A DNA stretch of 59,780 nucleotides from SpSt-1165 sp964391725 (lineage in GTDB: Bacteria; Chloroflexota; Anaerolineae; Anaerolineales; Anaerolineaceae). Below, piece after piece: positions 36,253 through 44,664 of this stretch. The notes under the pieces are model-generated. The model ran no database searches. It had not been told where the DNA came from and saw only the letters and a program-made list of their open reading frames with translations. How positions within the stretch are numbered: the stretch's first letter is position 1; every line of letters begins with the position of its first letter. The position numbers were made by a program, and so were the translations under genes. The DNA is taken from contig CAYMNB010000013.1 of assembly GCA_964391725.1 (NCBI GenBank), positions 1-59,780 of the forward strand, in the 5' to 3' direction.

Positions 36253-36284
36253 CAGGAAGCCAATCGATGATGAATGGCTTCCTG
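36253..36284 (-). terminator. Intrinsic terminator of the type VII-like operon (bidirectional)
   Basis: Stem CAGGAAGCCA/TGGCTTCCTG with a 12-base loop. On the minus strand it is followed by GGG and seven T, a textbook terminator for the operon ending at 36314. On the plus strand a TTTTTT occurs 13 bases after the stem, so it may also end the MFS transcript. Confidence 0.85.
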
Positions 36285-36313
36285 ACAGTCATGGTAATTT
36301 TTTGGGGTGAATA

Positions 36314-37351
36314 TTACCCCTCAAATCTGACGATCACCTTGAACCCCAGGCGAATGTAGCAGCCGGGGGTTATCTCATAGGGGATATTGGCTTCAATCTT
36401 CTTGCCATTGATCTCCACCCCATTGGTGCTGTTCAGGTCGACAATAAAATGCTTGTTAGCCTGCTCATCGTAGGAAATCTCGGCATGCGCGCGCGACATA
36501 TCATTCTCACCGGTCAACAAGGGATGGGTACGCCCCATCATGAATGGATAGGTCTCCAGCGGGAGCACGCTGCCGATGATATCTTTGTTGCCGGCTGTTT
36601 CAACGATGAGACGCGGCGCTGGCGGCGTTTTCGCGTCGGCAAACCCGTCAATCTGTGTGGCGGGTTCCGCCGGCCTTTCTTCCACGGTCTGCTGCCTGGC
36701 TGCCACCGGCCTTGAAGTCTGTTGACTTTCGCTGAGTTTACGTTGCTTAAAGATCAGGGTGATGCGGTTAAAACCCAGCATGATGCGGTCATTGTCCTTG
36801 ATCAAGAATTTTTGCTGGTAGGGTATCTCTACCCCGTTGAGATAGACGGGGTTGTACTCAGATTGTGGTTCGATAAAAAACTTTCCCTCCGCAAAGGAGA
36901 TCAAAGCATGCCGTCGTGAAATTGTCTTGCCGTCCGGCAGGTTCTCCACGTTCACCGCCAGTGAGAAATTATGGTCCATATCGGTGCTTGAGCGGCCGAT
37001 AATCGCCGGATACCATTGCAATTCAAAGGCATCCAGGGTTTTTTCTTCGACAAACGAGGCTTTGATCGTTGGCGGCAACTCACGCCGCAGCAGTGAGCGG
37101 TAGCGGTCAAAGACCAGCTCATCTTGCGGCTGGATGTCCAGCTCCAGCATGGTTTTATTACTGTCCAGCGGTTTTTCTTCGCCTTTTAAGTAGAGGACAT
37201 ATTTGTTGGAAAAGTCAGAGGGAATATCATCAAATTCGCGCAGGATTTCCTCGATCAGGCTGTTCACAGTGAGTGACTTTTTCACGCGCGCCCGCTGGCC
37301 TGTATATTCAAAAATATCAAACTCTACATCTATATATTCTTCACTGGCCAT
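36314..37351 (-). CDS. YukD/EsaB-like ubiquitin fold fused to two FHA domains
   Basis: Residues 1-88 resemble the ubiquitin-like YukD/EsaB component of type VII secretion: strand-rich, with YTGQRARVKK, then helix SLIEEILREF and PQDELVF. Residues 105-205 are FHA 1 (IGRSSTD, SRRHALI, LNG) and residues 245-345 FHA 2 (MGRTHP, MSRAHAEI, STNGVEING); the phosphothreonine-binding Arg, Ser and Asn residues are visible in both. FHA domains bind phosphothreonine peptides. In firmicute EssC, two FHA domains form the N-terminus; here they are on a separate protein with the ubiquitin fold. It begins three bases after the EccC stop and is the last operon gene. Confidence 0.87.
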   Translation of the reverse strand: MASEEYIDVEFDIFEYTGQRARVKKSLTVNSLIEEILREFDDIPSDFSNKYVLYLKGEEKPLDSNKTMLELDIQPQDELVFDRYRSLLRRELPPTIKASFVEEKTLDAFELQWYPAIIGRSSTDMDHNFSLAVNVENLPDGKTISRRHALISFAEGKFFIEPQSEYNPVYLNGVEIPYQQKFLIKDNDRIMLGFNRITLIFKQRKLSESQQTSRPVAARQQTVEERPAEPATQIDGFADAKTPPAPRLIVETAGNKDIIGSVLPLETYPFMMGRTHPLLTGENDMSRAHAEISYDEQANKHFIVDLNSTNGVEINGKKIEANIPYEITPGCYIRLGFKVIVRFEG

Positions 37352-37354
37352 AGC

Positions 37355-40300
37355 TTATTCCTGTTCTGGTTCTGTCGGCTCATCCTCAAGCAGGCTCATG
37401 GCAAAAGCGGTTTCCACCATGTCGCTATCGGAGAGCATGTCCAGCAGATCTTGCGGATACCCATTTTCTGACAACAATTTCTTAATCGCGTCCATATCAA
37501 ATTTGCTGATATCGCGCTTGGTGGGAATGCTGAATTGATCGGTATCTTCTTCTCCTTTGGCTTCGCCGGTCTCTTCCACCTGTTCTTCTACTGGTTGTGC
37601 TTCTTCCGCAGCCGCCTTTTCCTGCGCTTCTTCGCTTTCCGGTTCATCCTGCGGCCGCAGCCACTGCACTTTCTCTACCGGATGACGCTTCTGAATCAGG
37701 TGCACCCATTGGTCAATCGAGCCATCTACATCATCGTCATTGGCATACGGCGTGGCGATCTGTAGCATCTTGGTGATGCCGGATTGCACCGTGAAACCGC
37801 GCCCCATCGGCAGTTCGCTGTCAGCCAGGCTGCGCGGGAATTTACCGTACAGGCGGTTGACGGCATCCGCACTCTTTAATGCGATACCAAAGTTGGGCGC
37901 CGCGAACACCTTGCGCAGATCATCGGTGGCGCTGGTGATCGAAACTGACCCGCCTACCACCAAATAGACACCCGCTGTCTGGTATTTGCGCACCAATGCT
38001 GCCATTGATTCGAAGAAGTCAGCCTTCTTGCGGCTTGACTCATCGGTGAAGGAGTCGTAGTTATCAATGATGACCATCAGCTTGCGCCGCCGCGGGTTGA
38101 CATCAAAGTCAAGGCATTCCGCTTCTATGTTCAATGCCAGTTGATCGAGTTGCTCCAACTCCTCGATCGTCGCGACCACATGCGGCAGGTCAGCCAAGGA
38201 GGTCTGGTCACCCTTCCATAACTTGCGCGAATAGTCGATCAACACCATCATGACATCATCGGGCGAGTAGTTGTAGGCCAGTGAAAAGATTATCGTACGC
38301 AGCGTGGTAGTCTTACCAGAGAATGGCTGGCCAATCACCATCATATGCGGACCCTGCCGCTCAATATCGATGATCGCTGGTCCTAAGGTGCGGTCATCAA
38401 TACCCACCACCGCGTTCAAGCGACGTGAAGAAGGCAATACGGTTTGTTCCACCAGTGGTTCCAACAGCAGATGCAACATTAATGTTTCAATGGTAGAAGG
38501 TTTCTCTCCCTGCCAGCGATCGCCCCACACCTCTGTCATGCGCTTGCACATACGGCTGATACTGGAAATGCCGTCCGGGTCATTTTCTGTCACCGGGAAG
38601 GTGAGCGCCGTTTGGAATTCCAGCGGCATATTACCCAACCGCACATACCCGCGTCCGGGCACCGGGCTGAGATCAGCCGGCACGCCGCGCCCTACCACGG
38701 AAGCGTATTCAGAAGCATCTGACAGCTTGAGGGTAAAACGTTCCGTGATCAGGTTGAACAGTTTGGCGGGGAGGGCATTGGGCAGGTCACCGGAAATCAG
38801 GAAATTCACCCCATAGGCACGCCCTTCGCGAATGATAGATGTCAGCGGGCCCATCAGGTTGTCATAATATTCACGGAACTCTGCAAAGTTATCGATCACC
38901 ACCAGCACCGCCGGCAGTGTCTTGTCAGGATGCGCTACATTATAGGAATCGAGGCTGGTCACCCGCTGTTCACTGAACAGGATCTGGCGCTGCTCCACAA
39001 TTTCATTGACCTTGCGCAAGCCGCGCAGCACGCGCTCTTCCTCTTCTGAAGTGATGACTGCCCCCACATGCGGTAGATCGATCAAAAAGTTCAGCGCGCG
39101 TCCGCCGAAATCGAAGATATACATGTGCAGTTCATCCGGTGAATGTGTCAGCGCCAGGCTGGTGATTACAGTGCGGATGAAGGTGGTTTTCCCACGCCCA
39201 GAAGCGCCGAATACAACCGCATGTCCGTTGGTGAAATTCACTTGCAGCGGTTTCTGGCTGGCCTGGTAAGGGTTATCGACCAAACCGATTAACGGACGCA
39301 TAGCGGTTTTGCCCCATGCCACCCCCTGCCAATCAAAATCATCTTCCCAAATTTCATTGGCGCGATAATTCAACATCAAATTTCCGCTTTGCTGCCCTTC
39401 GCCACCGCGCAACAGGTCCACATCATCGTCCACCATATAAGCGGTGTCAATCGGGGTTGCCAGGGTCAAAACCCGGTCACCGCTCTGGGTAGGCAGGAAT
39501 TCAGGCCAGGGCCGCCATTGCGGTTTTGATTCCTGCAGTGCCAGGTCTGCCAGCATGTCCACAATGACATCATACAACTTGGGCGGTTCAGCGGCTTTCT
39601 GCGCCTCAGATTTCTTCTGGCGATCCAGCCAGAACACGTTGGGGGCAACACTTTCTTCCTGCGGGCCTTTATAATCACCGCCAGCGTAGGCAGTCTGGAT
39701 CAATTCGATGTTTTCATTGCCAACCTGCAAATAACCACGGCCAGGGATGCCGGGCGGCAGGAAGGCGGCGTCAGCACGCCGCAGCACTTCACGGCTGTCA
39801 TCGGGCGTTTCTACGCGTAGACAGATGCGGAACTTGATGTTGGCGCGCATCTGGTCGGTGATACCAGCCGGCCGTTGCGCCGCCAGGATCAAGGTAACGC
39901 CCAGCGCGCGTCCCAGGCGGGTAATGCTTTCCAGCTGTGCTTTATATTCTGCATTGCCAGCGATCATTTCCGCAAATTCGTCAATGATGATGAACAGGTG
40001 CGGATAAGGCGGGCGCTGCGGGTCCAGATTCAGGCCCTTTTTGCGGTAATGGACGATATCTTTGGAGTTGGTATAGGTATTCAGTTTCTGCCGTCGGTCG
40101 AGTTCTGCGATGATTGAAGCAAACACACGCGCCACTGCCGAAGTATCCAGGTTGGTGACGATATCCACCTTATGCGGCAGGCGTTTGAACGGTTCAAAAG
40201 CAGAACCGCCTTTGTAGTCAATCAAAACAAAGTTCAATACATCCGGGTTGAAGTTGAGCGCCATGCCCAATATCACCGTTGTCAGCAATTCCGATTTACC

Positions 40301-41965
40301 CGAGCCAGTCGAACCGGCGATGACGCCGTGCACACCATCTGCCTTGGCAGAAAAATGCAATACGCGCGGTTCGTTACCCGACAATAAACCCACTGCTGTA
40401 AATAGCCAGTCTGCCAGGTGCGGTTGCATACTGCGCTGCCAGTTCTCGCGCGCCATGGTCTGCAATTCTTCCAGCGTGGTCACGTTTAACATCTCCATCA
40501 ATGTCACCGTTCCCGCCAGCGAAGAGCCATACCCGCGCTTCACATCCAGCAGTTCCAAATGGCGTGAGAAATTGCGCGCCATTTCCTGCGTCGACACCAG
40601 TTTGGTGCGGCCTACATAGCGTACAGAATTGAAGCCGGTTTCTGCGTAACGGAAAACAGCTCCGTCATTGTCTTTGGGATCTTCATCGACCTCGATCACG
40701 GCATTGCAGCGGCTGGGCACTTTGGCTCTCTCAGGCACCAAAAAGACGATGCCCGCCCCCAGCAACTGCCCATCCAGCAGGATCGTCGATATGGTTGCCT
40801 CTCCTTCCAGGTCATTGAGCGCTGACCAGCCTGGAGCCTGGTTCTGCACATCCACCACCACCAGCAGAAACGGCAGCCTGACATCCCCGCCGCTTTCACG
40901 GTCCTGCAGGCGCATACGCCGGCGTTCCAAAATGGTGCGCAGGTTGCGCCAGAACAAACGAATGCGGTCAGGTTCGGTTTCGTCCGGTAATTCTTCTTCT
41001 TCAAAACACAGTGTGGCGGTTTTGTCCGCTTCTTTGCAGTGCGGCAGCGCATACGCCCAGCGCCAGTTGGTGCGTGATTCATTGGTACCCGCCACATACA
41101 ACATCGCATCCTGCGGTGAATGGAACGTGGCATAATCCACCAGCAAGGTCTGCAGGTAGGCATACACTTTCTCTTTGCTGCTGCCAGTGATGCCGATCGC
41201 ATGCCGTACGGTCACTTCTTTGGCAGCCTGGGCTTCACTTTCTGTCTGCTCACCACCGCCCGAAGAATCATCTGTCTTTGCCTCCACTGCTTTTTTTTCG
41301 CTGTCATCCGCCTGCTGGTACAGAGAAACTGTCACCGGCACATCGAACAACATGCGTGATTCTTCCGCCAGACGCATGGCTTCCAGCATTTGCGGGTTGC
41401 CGGTGCTTTCTGTCTCCGATATCTTGTAGGTTACGGTCGAAGGGCGGCTGCTAAGACCCAAACGCAGATAAAGAAAGTCATGGTCAGCAGAACGGCGCTC
41501 CCACAAACGGGTGCCTGAGCGGATATCTTCTTGCCGTGCCTCGATCGCACGATGGATATCCGCCGCAAGTTCCAGATTCTTATCAGGTTCTGGGTAATTA
41601 TGATAATAATAAATGCGCTGCTGTTCGTGTTCGCTCTCCATTTTGCGCCGCAACTCGCTGATGCGGCGGCGATAAGCAGTTTCCATTTCCTCTTTTTTCT
41701 TGCGGGTTTCTGCCAGGGTATAGAACGCCAGTGCCACCGTGGCTATTACGGAAATCATCATCGGCAGCATCATAGTCATATTGCGCCCGCCGCCAACCAT
41801 CGCCACCAGTACATACCCCAGGATCATAACCATCGGCAGGAATGCTTGTTGCAGCAGCTGCCGGGGATCGTCGTCAATCTCTGGCGGGTTGGGAATCGGA
41901 TAGGTTCCTGAAGGCAATTCAGGTTCTATACGCGGAGGACGGTCAATGTAAAATTTATCGCTCAC
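37355..41965 (-). CDS. eccC: EccC/EssC-type triple FtsK/SpoIIIE ATPase, type VII secretion motor
   Basis: 1,536 residues. Two membrane helices lie at about residues 42-82, then a coiled basic stretch (TRKKKEEMETAYRRRI). Three ATPase modules follow: Walker A near residues 552 (GSTGSGKS), 921 (GASGRGKT) and 1215 (GQPFSGKT), with Walker B near 660 (IIIDEFAEM), 1024 (VVIDNFAEF) and 1301 (VIIDNYDSF). Only the first has the acidic DE pair, which suggests it is the main motor, as reported for EccC. The acidic Glu-rich C-terminus is unusual. It lacks the FHA domains found in firmicute EssC. GTG start with AGGTGATCC upstream. It should recruit WXG100 substrates and drive export through the membrane. 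Confidence 0.95.
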   Translation of the reverse strand: MSDKFYIDRPPRIEPELPSGTYPIPNPPEIDDDPRQLLQQAFLPMVMILGYVLVAMVGGGRNMTMMLPMMISVIATVALAFYTLAETRKKKEEMETAYRRRISELRRKMESEHEQQRIYYYHNYPEPDKNLELAADIHRAIEARQEDIRSGTRLWERRSADHDFLYLRLGLSSRPSTVTYKISETESTGNPQMLEAMRLAEESRMLFDVPVTVSLYQQADDSEKKAVEAKTDDSSGGGEQTESEAQAAKEVTVRHAIGITGSSKEKVYAYLQTLLVDYATFHSPQDAMLYVAGTNESRTNWRWAYALPHCKEADKTATLCFEEEELPDETEPDRIRLFWRNLRTILERRRMRLQDRESGGDVRLPFLLVVVDVQNQAPGWSALNDLEGEATISTILLDGQLLGAGIVFLVPERAKVPSRCNAVIEVDEDPKDNDGAVFRYAETGFNSVRYVGRTKLVSTQEMARNFSRHLELLDVKRGYGSSLAGTVTLMEMLNVTTLEELQTMARENWQRSMQPHLADWLFTAVGLLSGNEPRVLHFSAKADGVHGVIAGSTGSGKSELLTTVILGMALNFNPDVLNFVLIDYKGGSAFEPFKRLPHKVDIVTNLDTSAVARVFASIIAELDRRQKLNTYTNSKDIVHYRKKGLNLDPQRPPYPHLFIIIDEFAEMIAGNAEYKAQLESITRLGRALGVTLILAAQRPAGITDQMRANIKFRICLRVETPDDSREVLRRADAAFLPPGIPGRGYLQVGNENIELIQTAYAGGDYKGPQEESVAPNVFWLDRQKKSEAQKAAEPPKLYDVIVDMLADLALQESKPQWRPWPEFLPTQSGDRVLTLATPIDTAYMVDDDVDLLRGGEGQQSGNLMLNYRANEIWEDDFDWQGVAWGKTAMRPLIGLVDNPYQASQKPLQVNFTNGHAVVFGASGRGKTTFIRTVITSLALTHSPDELHMYIFDFGGRALNFLIDLPHVGAVITSEEEERVLRGLRKVNEIVEQRQILFSEQRVTSLDSYNVAHPDKTLPAVLVVIDNFAEFREYYDNLMGPLTSIIREGRAYGVNFLISGDLPNALPAKLFNLITERFTLKLSDASEYASVVGRGVPADLSPVPGRGYVRLGNMPLEFQTALTFPVTENDPDGISSISRMCKRMTEVWGDRWQGEKPSTIETLMLHLLLEPLVEQTVLPSSRRLNAVVGIDDRTLGPAIIDIERQGPHMMVIGQPFSGKTTTLRTIIFSLAYNYSPDDVMMVLIDYSRKLWKGDQTSLADLPHVVATIEELEQLDQLALNIEAECLDFDVNPRRRKLMVIIDNYDSFTDESSRKKADFFESMAALVRKYQTAGVYLVVGGSVSITSATDDLRKVFAAPNFGIALKSADAVNRLYGKFPRSLADSELPMGRGFTVQSGITKMLQIATPYANDDDVDGSIDQWVHLIQKRHPVEKVQWLRPQDEPESEEAQEKAAAEEAQPVEEQVEETGEAKGEEDTDQFSIPTKRDISKFDMDAIKKLLSENGYPQDLLDMLSDSDMVETAFAMSLLEDEPTEPEQE

Positions 41966-42015
41966 GGATCACCTGTTCATCTTTTCTCTATGCATGGCAG
42001 CCAACTGCAGACTGA

Positions 42016-43086
42016 TCACATCGGCACCAATGACAAAGCCAGTACGAGCACCAGCGATATCACCAGCAGGGTGCCAAGGATAATGAATAGCACCCGCCAG
42101 TTAAATTTTCGTTTCTTCTTTTCGGCAGGCAAACGCGGTACTTGCGGGCTGAGCGCAGCAAAGAACTGCGCCACCGTTTGAAAGCGTTGGCCGGGGTTGG
42201 CGTTGATTGCCTTTTCGGCAATGGCGGGAATCTCTTTCAAGTCAATGCGCCCGGTCGGCGGGAAAACGCCTTTCAACACGGCGCTGATCACCTGTTTGTC
42301 GCGTTTCAGATCAAAGGGATAAGCGGGATGCCCGGCAAGCATTTCATACAGCAGCATCCCCAACCCATACACATCCGTCGCCATCGAAACCGGCCCCGAA
42401 CCGCTCAAAATTTCCGGGGCGGTGTAAGCGGGCAGGTTGTAGCTTTCATCCCACTCTGCGGGCACGTTGGTGTCATTGGTGCTCAACCCCAGGTCAATCA
42501 GCAGCGGGCGCGGATAGCCCAGCTTGTCATAACGCACCAGCACCACATCGGGCCGCAAACACAGGTGCAGTTTCTTTGCCTGGTGCAAATACAGCACCGC
42601 GTCAGCCAGGTTCAATACAATCCACACCGCATGCTGATACCACGGCTGCGGATTCTTCAACAACAAATTACTCAGCACCGCCCCTTCGGTGAAGGCGAAC
42701 ACCAGATAGTACTTGATGCGCCCGTTGATCACCGTCCAGCCATAGGGATGCTGCTGGATGTCGCCGTTAGGATGCGCCGGCAGCAGCACCGGCAGGCACG
42801 GATGCTGGCCTGACTTTGCCAGCTCCAAAAACGCCCTGGCTTCATTGCGCAGTTTGTTTTCGCAGTTGTTGTTGGCTACCTTGAGCAGCACCAGTTCTTC
42901 CCCCCTGCGCGCCTGGTATATGATCGCTGAACGGTTGATAGCAACCGCCTGCACGATCTCCATCGGCCCGAACCACTCACCGTTGTCAAAGATCTCGGTG
43001 GCGTTTTCGGCAGGGCAGTCCTTTTCCTGGCACCACAAATTCAGGTCATGCGAGATGACATTGCATTTTTGGCAGATTCGCTTCAT
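42016..43086 (-). CDS. Zinc-ribbon pseudokinase with single C-terminal membrane helix (EssB-like candidate)
   Basis: Begins with a zinc ribbon (Cys5-x2-Cys8, Cys19-x4-Cys24). A Ser/Thr kinase fold follows: the VAIK Lys is kept (LVLLKVA), but there is no glycine-rich loop, and the HRD loop reads HLCLRPDVVL near residue 175, so the catalytic Asp is Cys. DLG, APEIL and DVYGLGMLLYEM are present. The last 25 residues are one hydrophobic helix. A catalytically dead kinase plus one membrane helix beside EccC recalls firmicute EssB/YukC, although it lacks EssB's extracytoplasmic part. The start ATG 43086 precedes the ribbon; ATG 43146 is possible. It follows a long inverted repeat and is 50 bases upstream of eccC. 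Confidence 0.88.
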   Translation of the reverse strand: MKRICQKCNVISHDLNLWCQEKDCPAENATEIFDNGEWFGPMEIVQAVAINRSAIIYQARRGEELVLLKVANNNCENKLRNEARAFLELAKSGQHPCLPVLLPAHPNGDIQQHPYGWTVINGRIKYYLVFAFTEGAVLSNLLLKNPQPWYQHAVWIVLNLADAVLYLHQAKKLHLCLRPDVVLVRYDKLGYPRPLLIDLGLSTNDTNVPAEWDESYNLPAYTAPEILSGSGPVSMATDVYGLGMLLYEMLAGHPAYPFDLKRDKQVISAVLKGVFPPTGRIDLKEIPAIAEKAINANPGQRFQTVAQFFAALSPQVPRLPAEKKKRKFNWRVLFIILGTLLVISLVLVLALSLVPM

Positions 43087-43170
43087 AACCCGGCCTTTGC
43101 TATCCTTAAGGGCAAATTCAGGGAATGCTTTCATATGAGAAAGCATTCATCTACATCCATTATAATAACC

Positions 43171-43255
43171 AGGGCTGGCATTACTGATTGTTGGGCATTT
43201 TTACCGATTTGATTCGCTATCAAAACCACACCCGCAAACCAGCAGTGCCAGCCCT
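43171..43255. repeat. Long-loop inverted repeat separating WXG100 genes from the pseudokinase gene
   Basis: Arms AGGGCTGGCA (43171-43180) and TGCCAGCCCT (43246-43255) with a 65-base loop; outer bases ACTG and CAGT extend the pairing. It lies 17 bases past the last WXG100-like gene. A minus-strand TATAAT follows at 43164-43159. It could be a partial terminator, giving more small-protein transcript than motor transcript, followed by a new promoter. Confidence 0.45.
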
Positions 43256-43271
43256 TGATCTTTCAAAAAGA

Positions 43272-43571
43272 TTAACCGACAAACCGCTGAGAACCAGACA
43301 GATCGCCATCGCGGTACGCTTTAATCGCGCTGGTGATATCGCCGGATAACTCTTGCATTTTTTCCGCCAATTGTTTCACGCGCGGTAGAATGCGGTCAAC
43401 CAATGTTGCGGCAGCCGCCGAACCGCCCAAAGTCAAGAAAGCGGTCACTTTCAACGTAGTACTTATCGCCAGCAGCGTTTTTTCAACGGCACTTAGCGTG
43501 TCTCCAAAACCAGAAAACGCTTTTGCCATCCGCTCAACTGCGGGAATATCCATATATACTTCATCAGCCAT
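43272..43571 (-). CDS. WXG100-superfamily/EspC-like small helical protein
   Basis: 99 residues, predicted two long helices around a glycine turn (LTLGGSAAAATL). There is no WxG. The first part (MDIPAVERMAKAFSGFGDTL) and length resemble DUF2580/EspC proteins of ESX systems. Near the C-terminus AYRDGD fits the YxxxD export signal known for mycobacterial substrates. It is the last of five such genes; start ATG follows AGGAG with nine bases between. A secreted component is likely, but function is unproven. Confidence 0.75.
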   Translation of the reverse strand: MADEVYMDIPAVERMAKAFSGFGDTLSAVEKTLLAISTTLKVTAFLTLGGSAAAATLVDRILPRVKQLAEKMQELSGDITSAIKAYRDGDLSGSQRFVG

Positions 43572-43583
43572 CGTTCATCGCTC

Positions 43584-43919
43584 CTATTTGTATATGTTGC
43601 TGAACACATCAAACAACTGACCGGCAAGCCCTTTGGCTTTTTGTTCAGCCTGTTCCATCGCGCTCAGACCTTTTTCAATCTGCTTGCTGAAATTGGTGCT
43701 GGTATCCATGATGTTGGTCAAAGCAGGGATAACGTCTGAGACCATTTCCGCTACGAACCGATCAGCGCCATTGCCTTTCCAGATGCCGCCTGTGACAGAA
43801 GACACGAAGGCGCGCAAAGGATAGGTCACCATCATTTGAATAATGTTAACCTGCCCGACAATTTGCTTGATCAGGTTCCTGACAATCGACTTGGCAATGC
43901 GAATAATTCGTCCAATCAT
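43584..43919 (-). CDS. WXG100-family protein with amphipathic N-terminal extension
   Basis: 111 residues. The turn motif GGIWKGNGADRFVAEM carries Trp-x-Gly and continues as WXG100 proteins do (GADRF after the turn). Before it are about 40 residues rich in Ile and basic residues, more hydrophobic than usual, which may form a membrane-interacting helix. After it comes a helix with AMEQAEQKAKGLAGQL. Start ATG follows AGGAGG. It is 12 bases upstream of the EspC-like gene. Confidence 0.78.
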   Translation of the reverse strand: MIGRIIRIAKSIVRNLIKQIVGQVNIIQMMVTYPLRAFVSSVTGGIWKGNGADRFVAEMVSDVIPALTNIMDTSTNFSKQIEKGLSAMEQAEQKAKGLAGQLFDVFSNIYK

Positions 43920-43929
43920 AGTTTACCTC

Positions 43930-44226
43930 CTAAAAATTGGAGCCGGCGCCCTGGTCGGCTGCGCGCATATCTTCCATGGCCGCGCGAATATCTGCAGCCA
44001 CTTCTTTGAATTTCTCACCCAACCGGGTAGCGGATTGGACAAAAGGACCGCTCAGTGCATCGGCGAAGGTTTCGCCCACATCGCCTTTCAATGCATCATT
44101 CCGGATTTGATCCGCATCCTTTTTCACACCTGGAACGTGGTTTTCGAGTATATTGGAGCCGATTTTGTCGCATCGTTTTGCGAATTCTTCTAACTCCTGG
44201 TAATTTACACGTATCTTGTCATTCAT
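43930..44226 (-). CDS. WXG100-like small protein with degenerate turn
   Basis: 98 residues of helical hairpin type. The turn reads ALKGDVGETF, with Leu in place of Trp, followed by a helix with GPFVQSATRLGEKFKEVAADI. The pattern YQELEEFAKRCDKIG at the start matches the first WXG100 helix. The C-terminus is a flexible AADQGAGSNF tail. It is probably a partner of one of the Trp-containing neighbours in a heterodimer, as WXG100 proteins usually pair. Start ATG follows GAGGACTG. Confidence 0.72.
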   Translation of the reverse strand: MNDKIRVNYQELEEFAKRCDKIGSNILENHVPGVKKDADQIRNDALKGDVGETFADALSGPFVQSATRLGEKFKEVAADIRAAMEDMRAADQGAGSNF

Positions 44227-44241
44227 TGCTCAGTCCTCTTT

Positions 44242-44547
44242 TTAAACTAATCCACTGAAAAAGCTCTTGGATTCTTCTTCAGCTTCGCTGAAAGTCTGGC
44301 GTACCTTGGTCATCGTGTTCGCGGCTTCACGAATGGCTTTCACATATCGTTCCAAGGCAGGCAACACTTCGCCCTCAAATTCCTCAAGGAATTTATCAGC
44401 CGCCTGTCCCTGCCAGCCACCGCCATGTAATGCTTCCATGTGCGCACGCATTTGGGGAATATATTCTTCACCATTATCAGCAAAACTCCCCCACTCTTTT
44501 TCCAATTGAGCCAAAACATCATAATCGACTTGCGTGATGTCAGCCAT
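44242..44547 (-). CDS. WXG100-family protein (EsxA-like)
   Basis: 101 residues with the clear turn motif GGGWQGQAADKF between two helices. Segments QVDYDVL near the N-terminus, EVLPALERY after the turn and ESKSFFS near the end are shared with the glycine-tailed neighbour, showing tandem duplication. It likely forms a dimer and is a substrate of the EccC motor. Start ATG 44547 follows AAAGGAAA; it is 15 bases upstream of the degenerate paralogue. Confidence 0.85.
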   Translation of the reverse strand: MADITQVDYDVLAQLEKEWGSFADNGEEYIPQMRAHMEALHGGGWQGQAADKFLEEFEGEVLPALERYVKAIREAANTMTKVRQTFSEAEEESKSFFSGLV

Positions 44548-44664
44548 ATGATTTTTCCTTTCAATAATCAACTTTTTTTACATTGATACTTATCATTGTC
44601 CTGATTCTGCCCAGGACCGGGCATATCAAAGCAAACGAAAAATTAACCATGATCGTTCAAATAC

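Noticed and set aside
42016..43086. Active Ser/Thr kinase
   Set aside because: The HRD loop has Cys in place of the catalytic Asp, and there is no glycine-rich loop, so I call it a pseudokinase.
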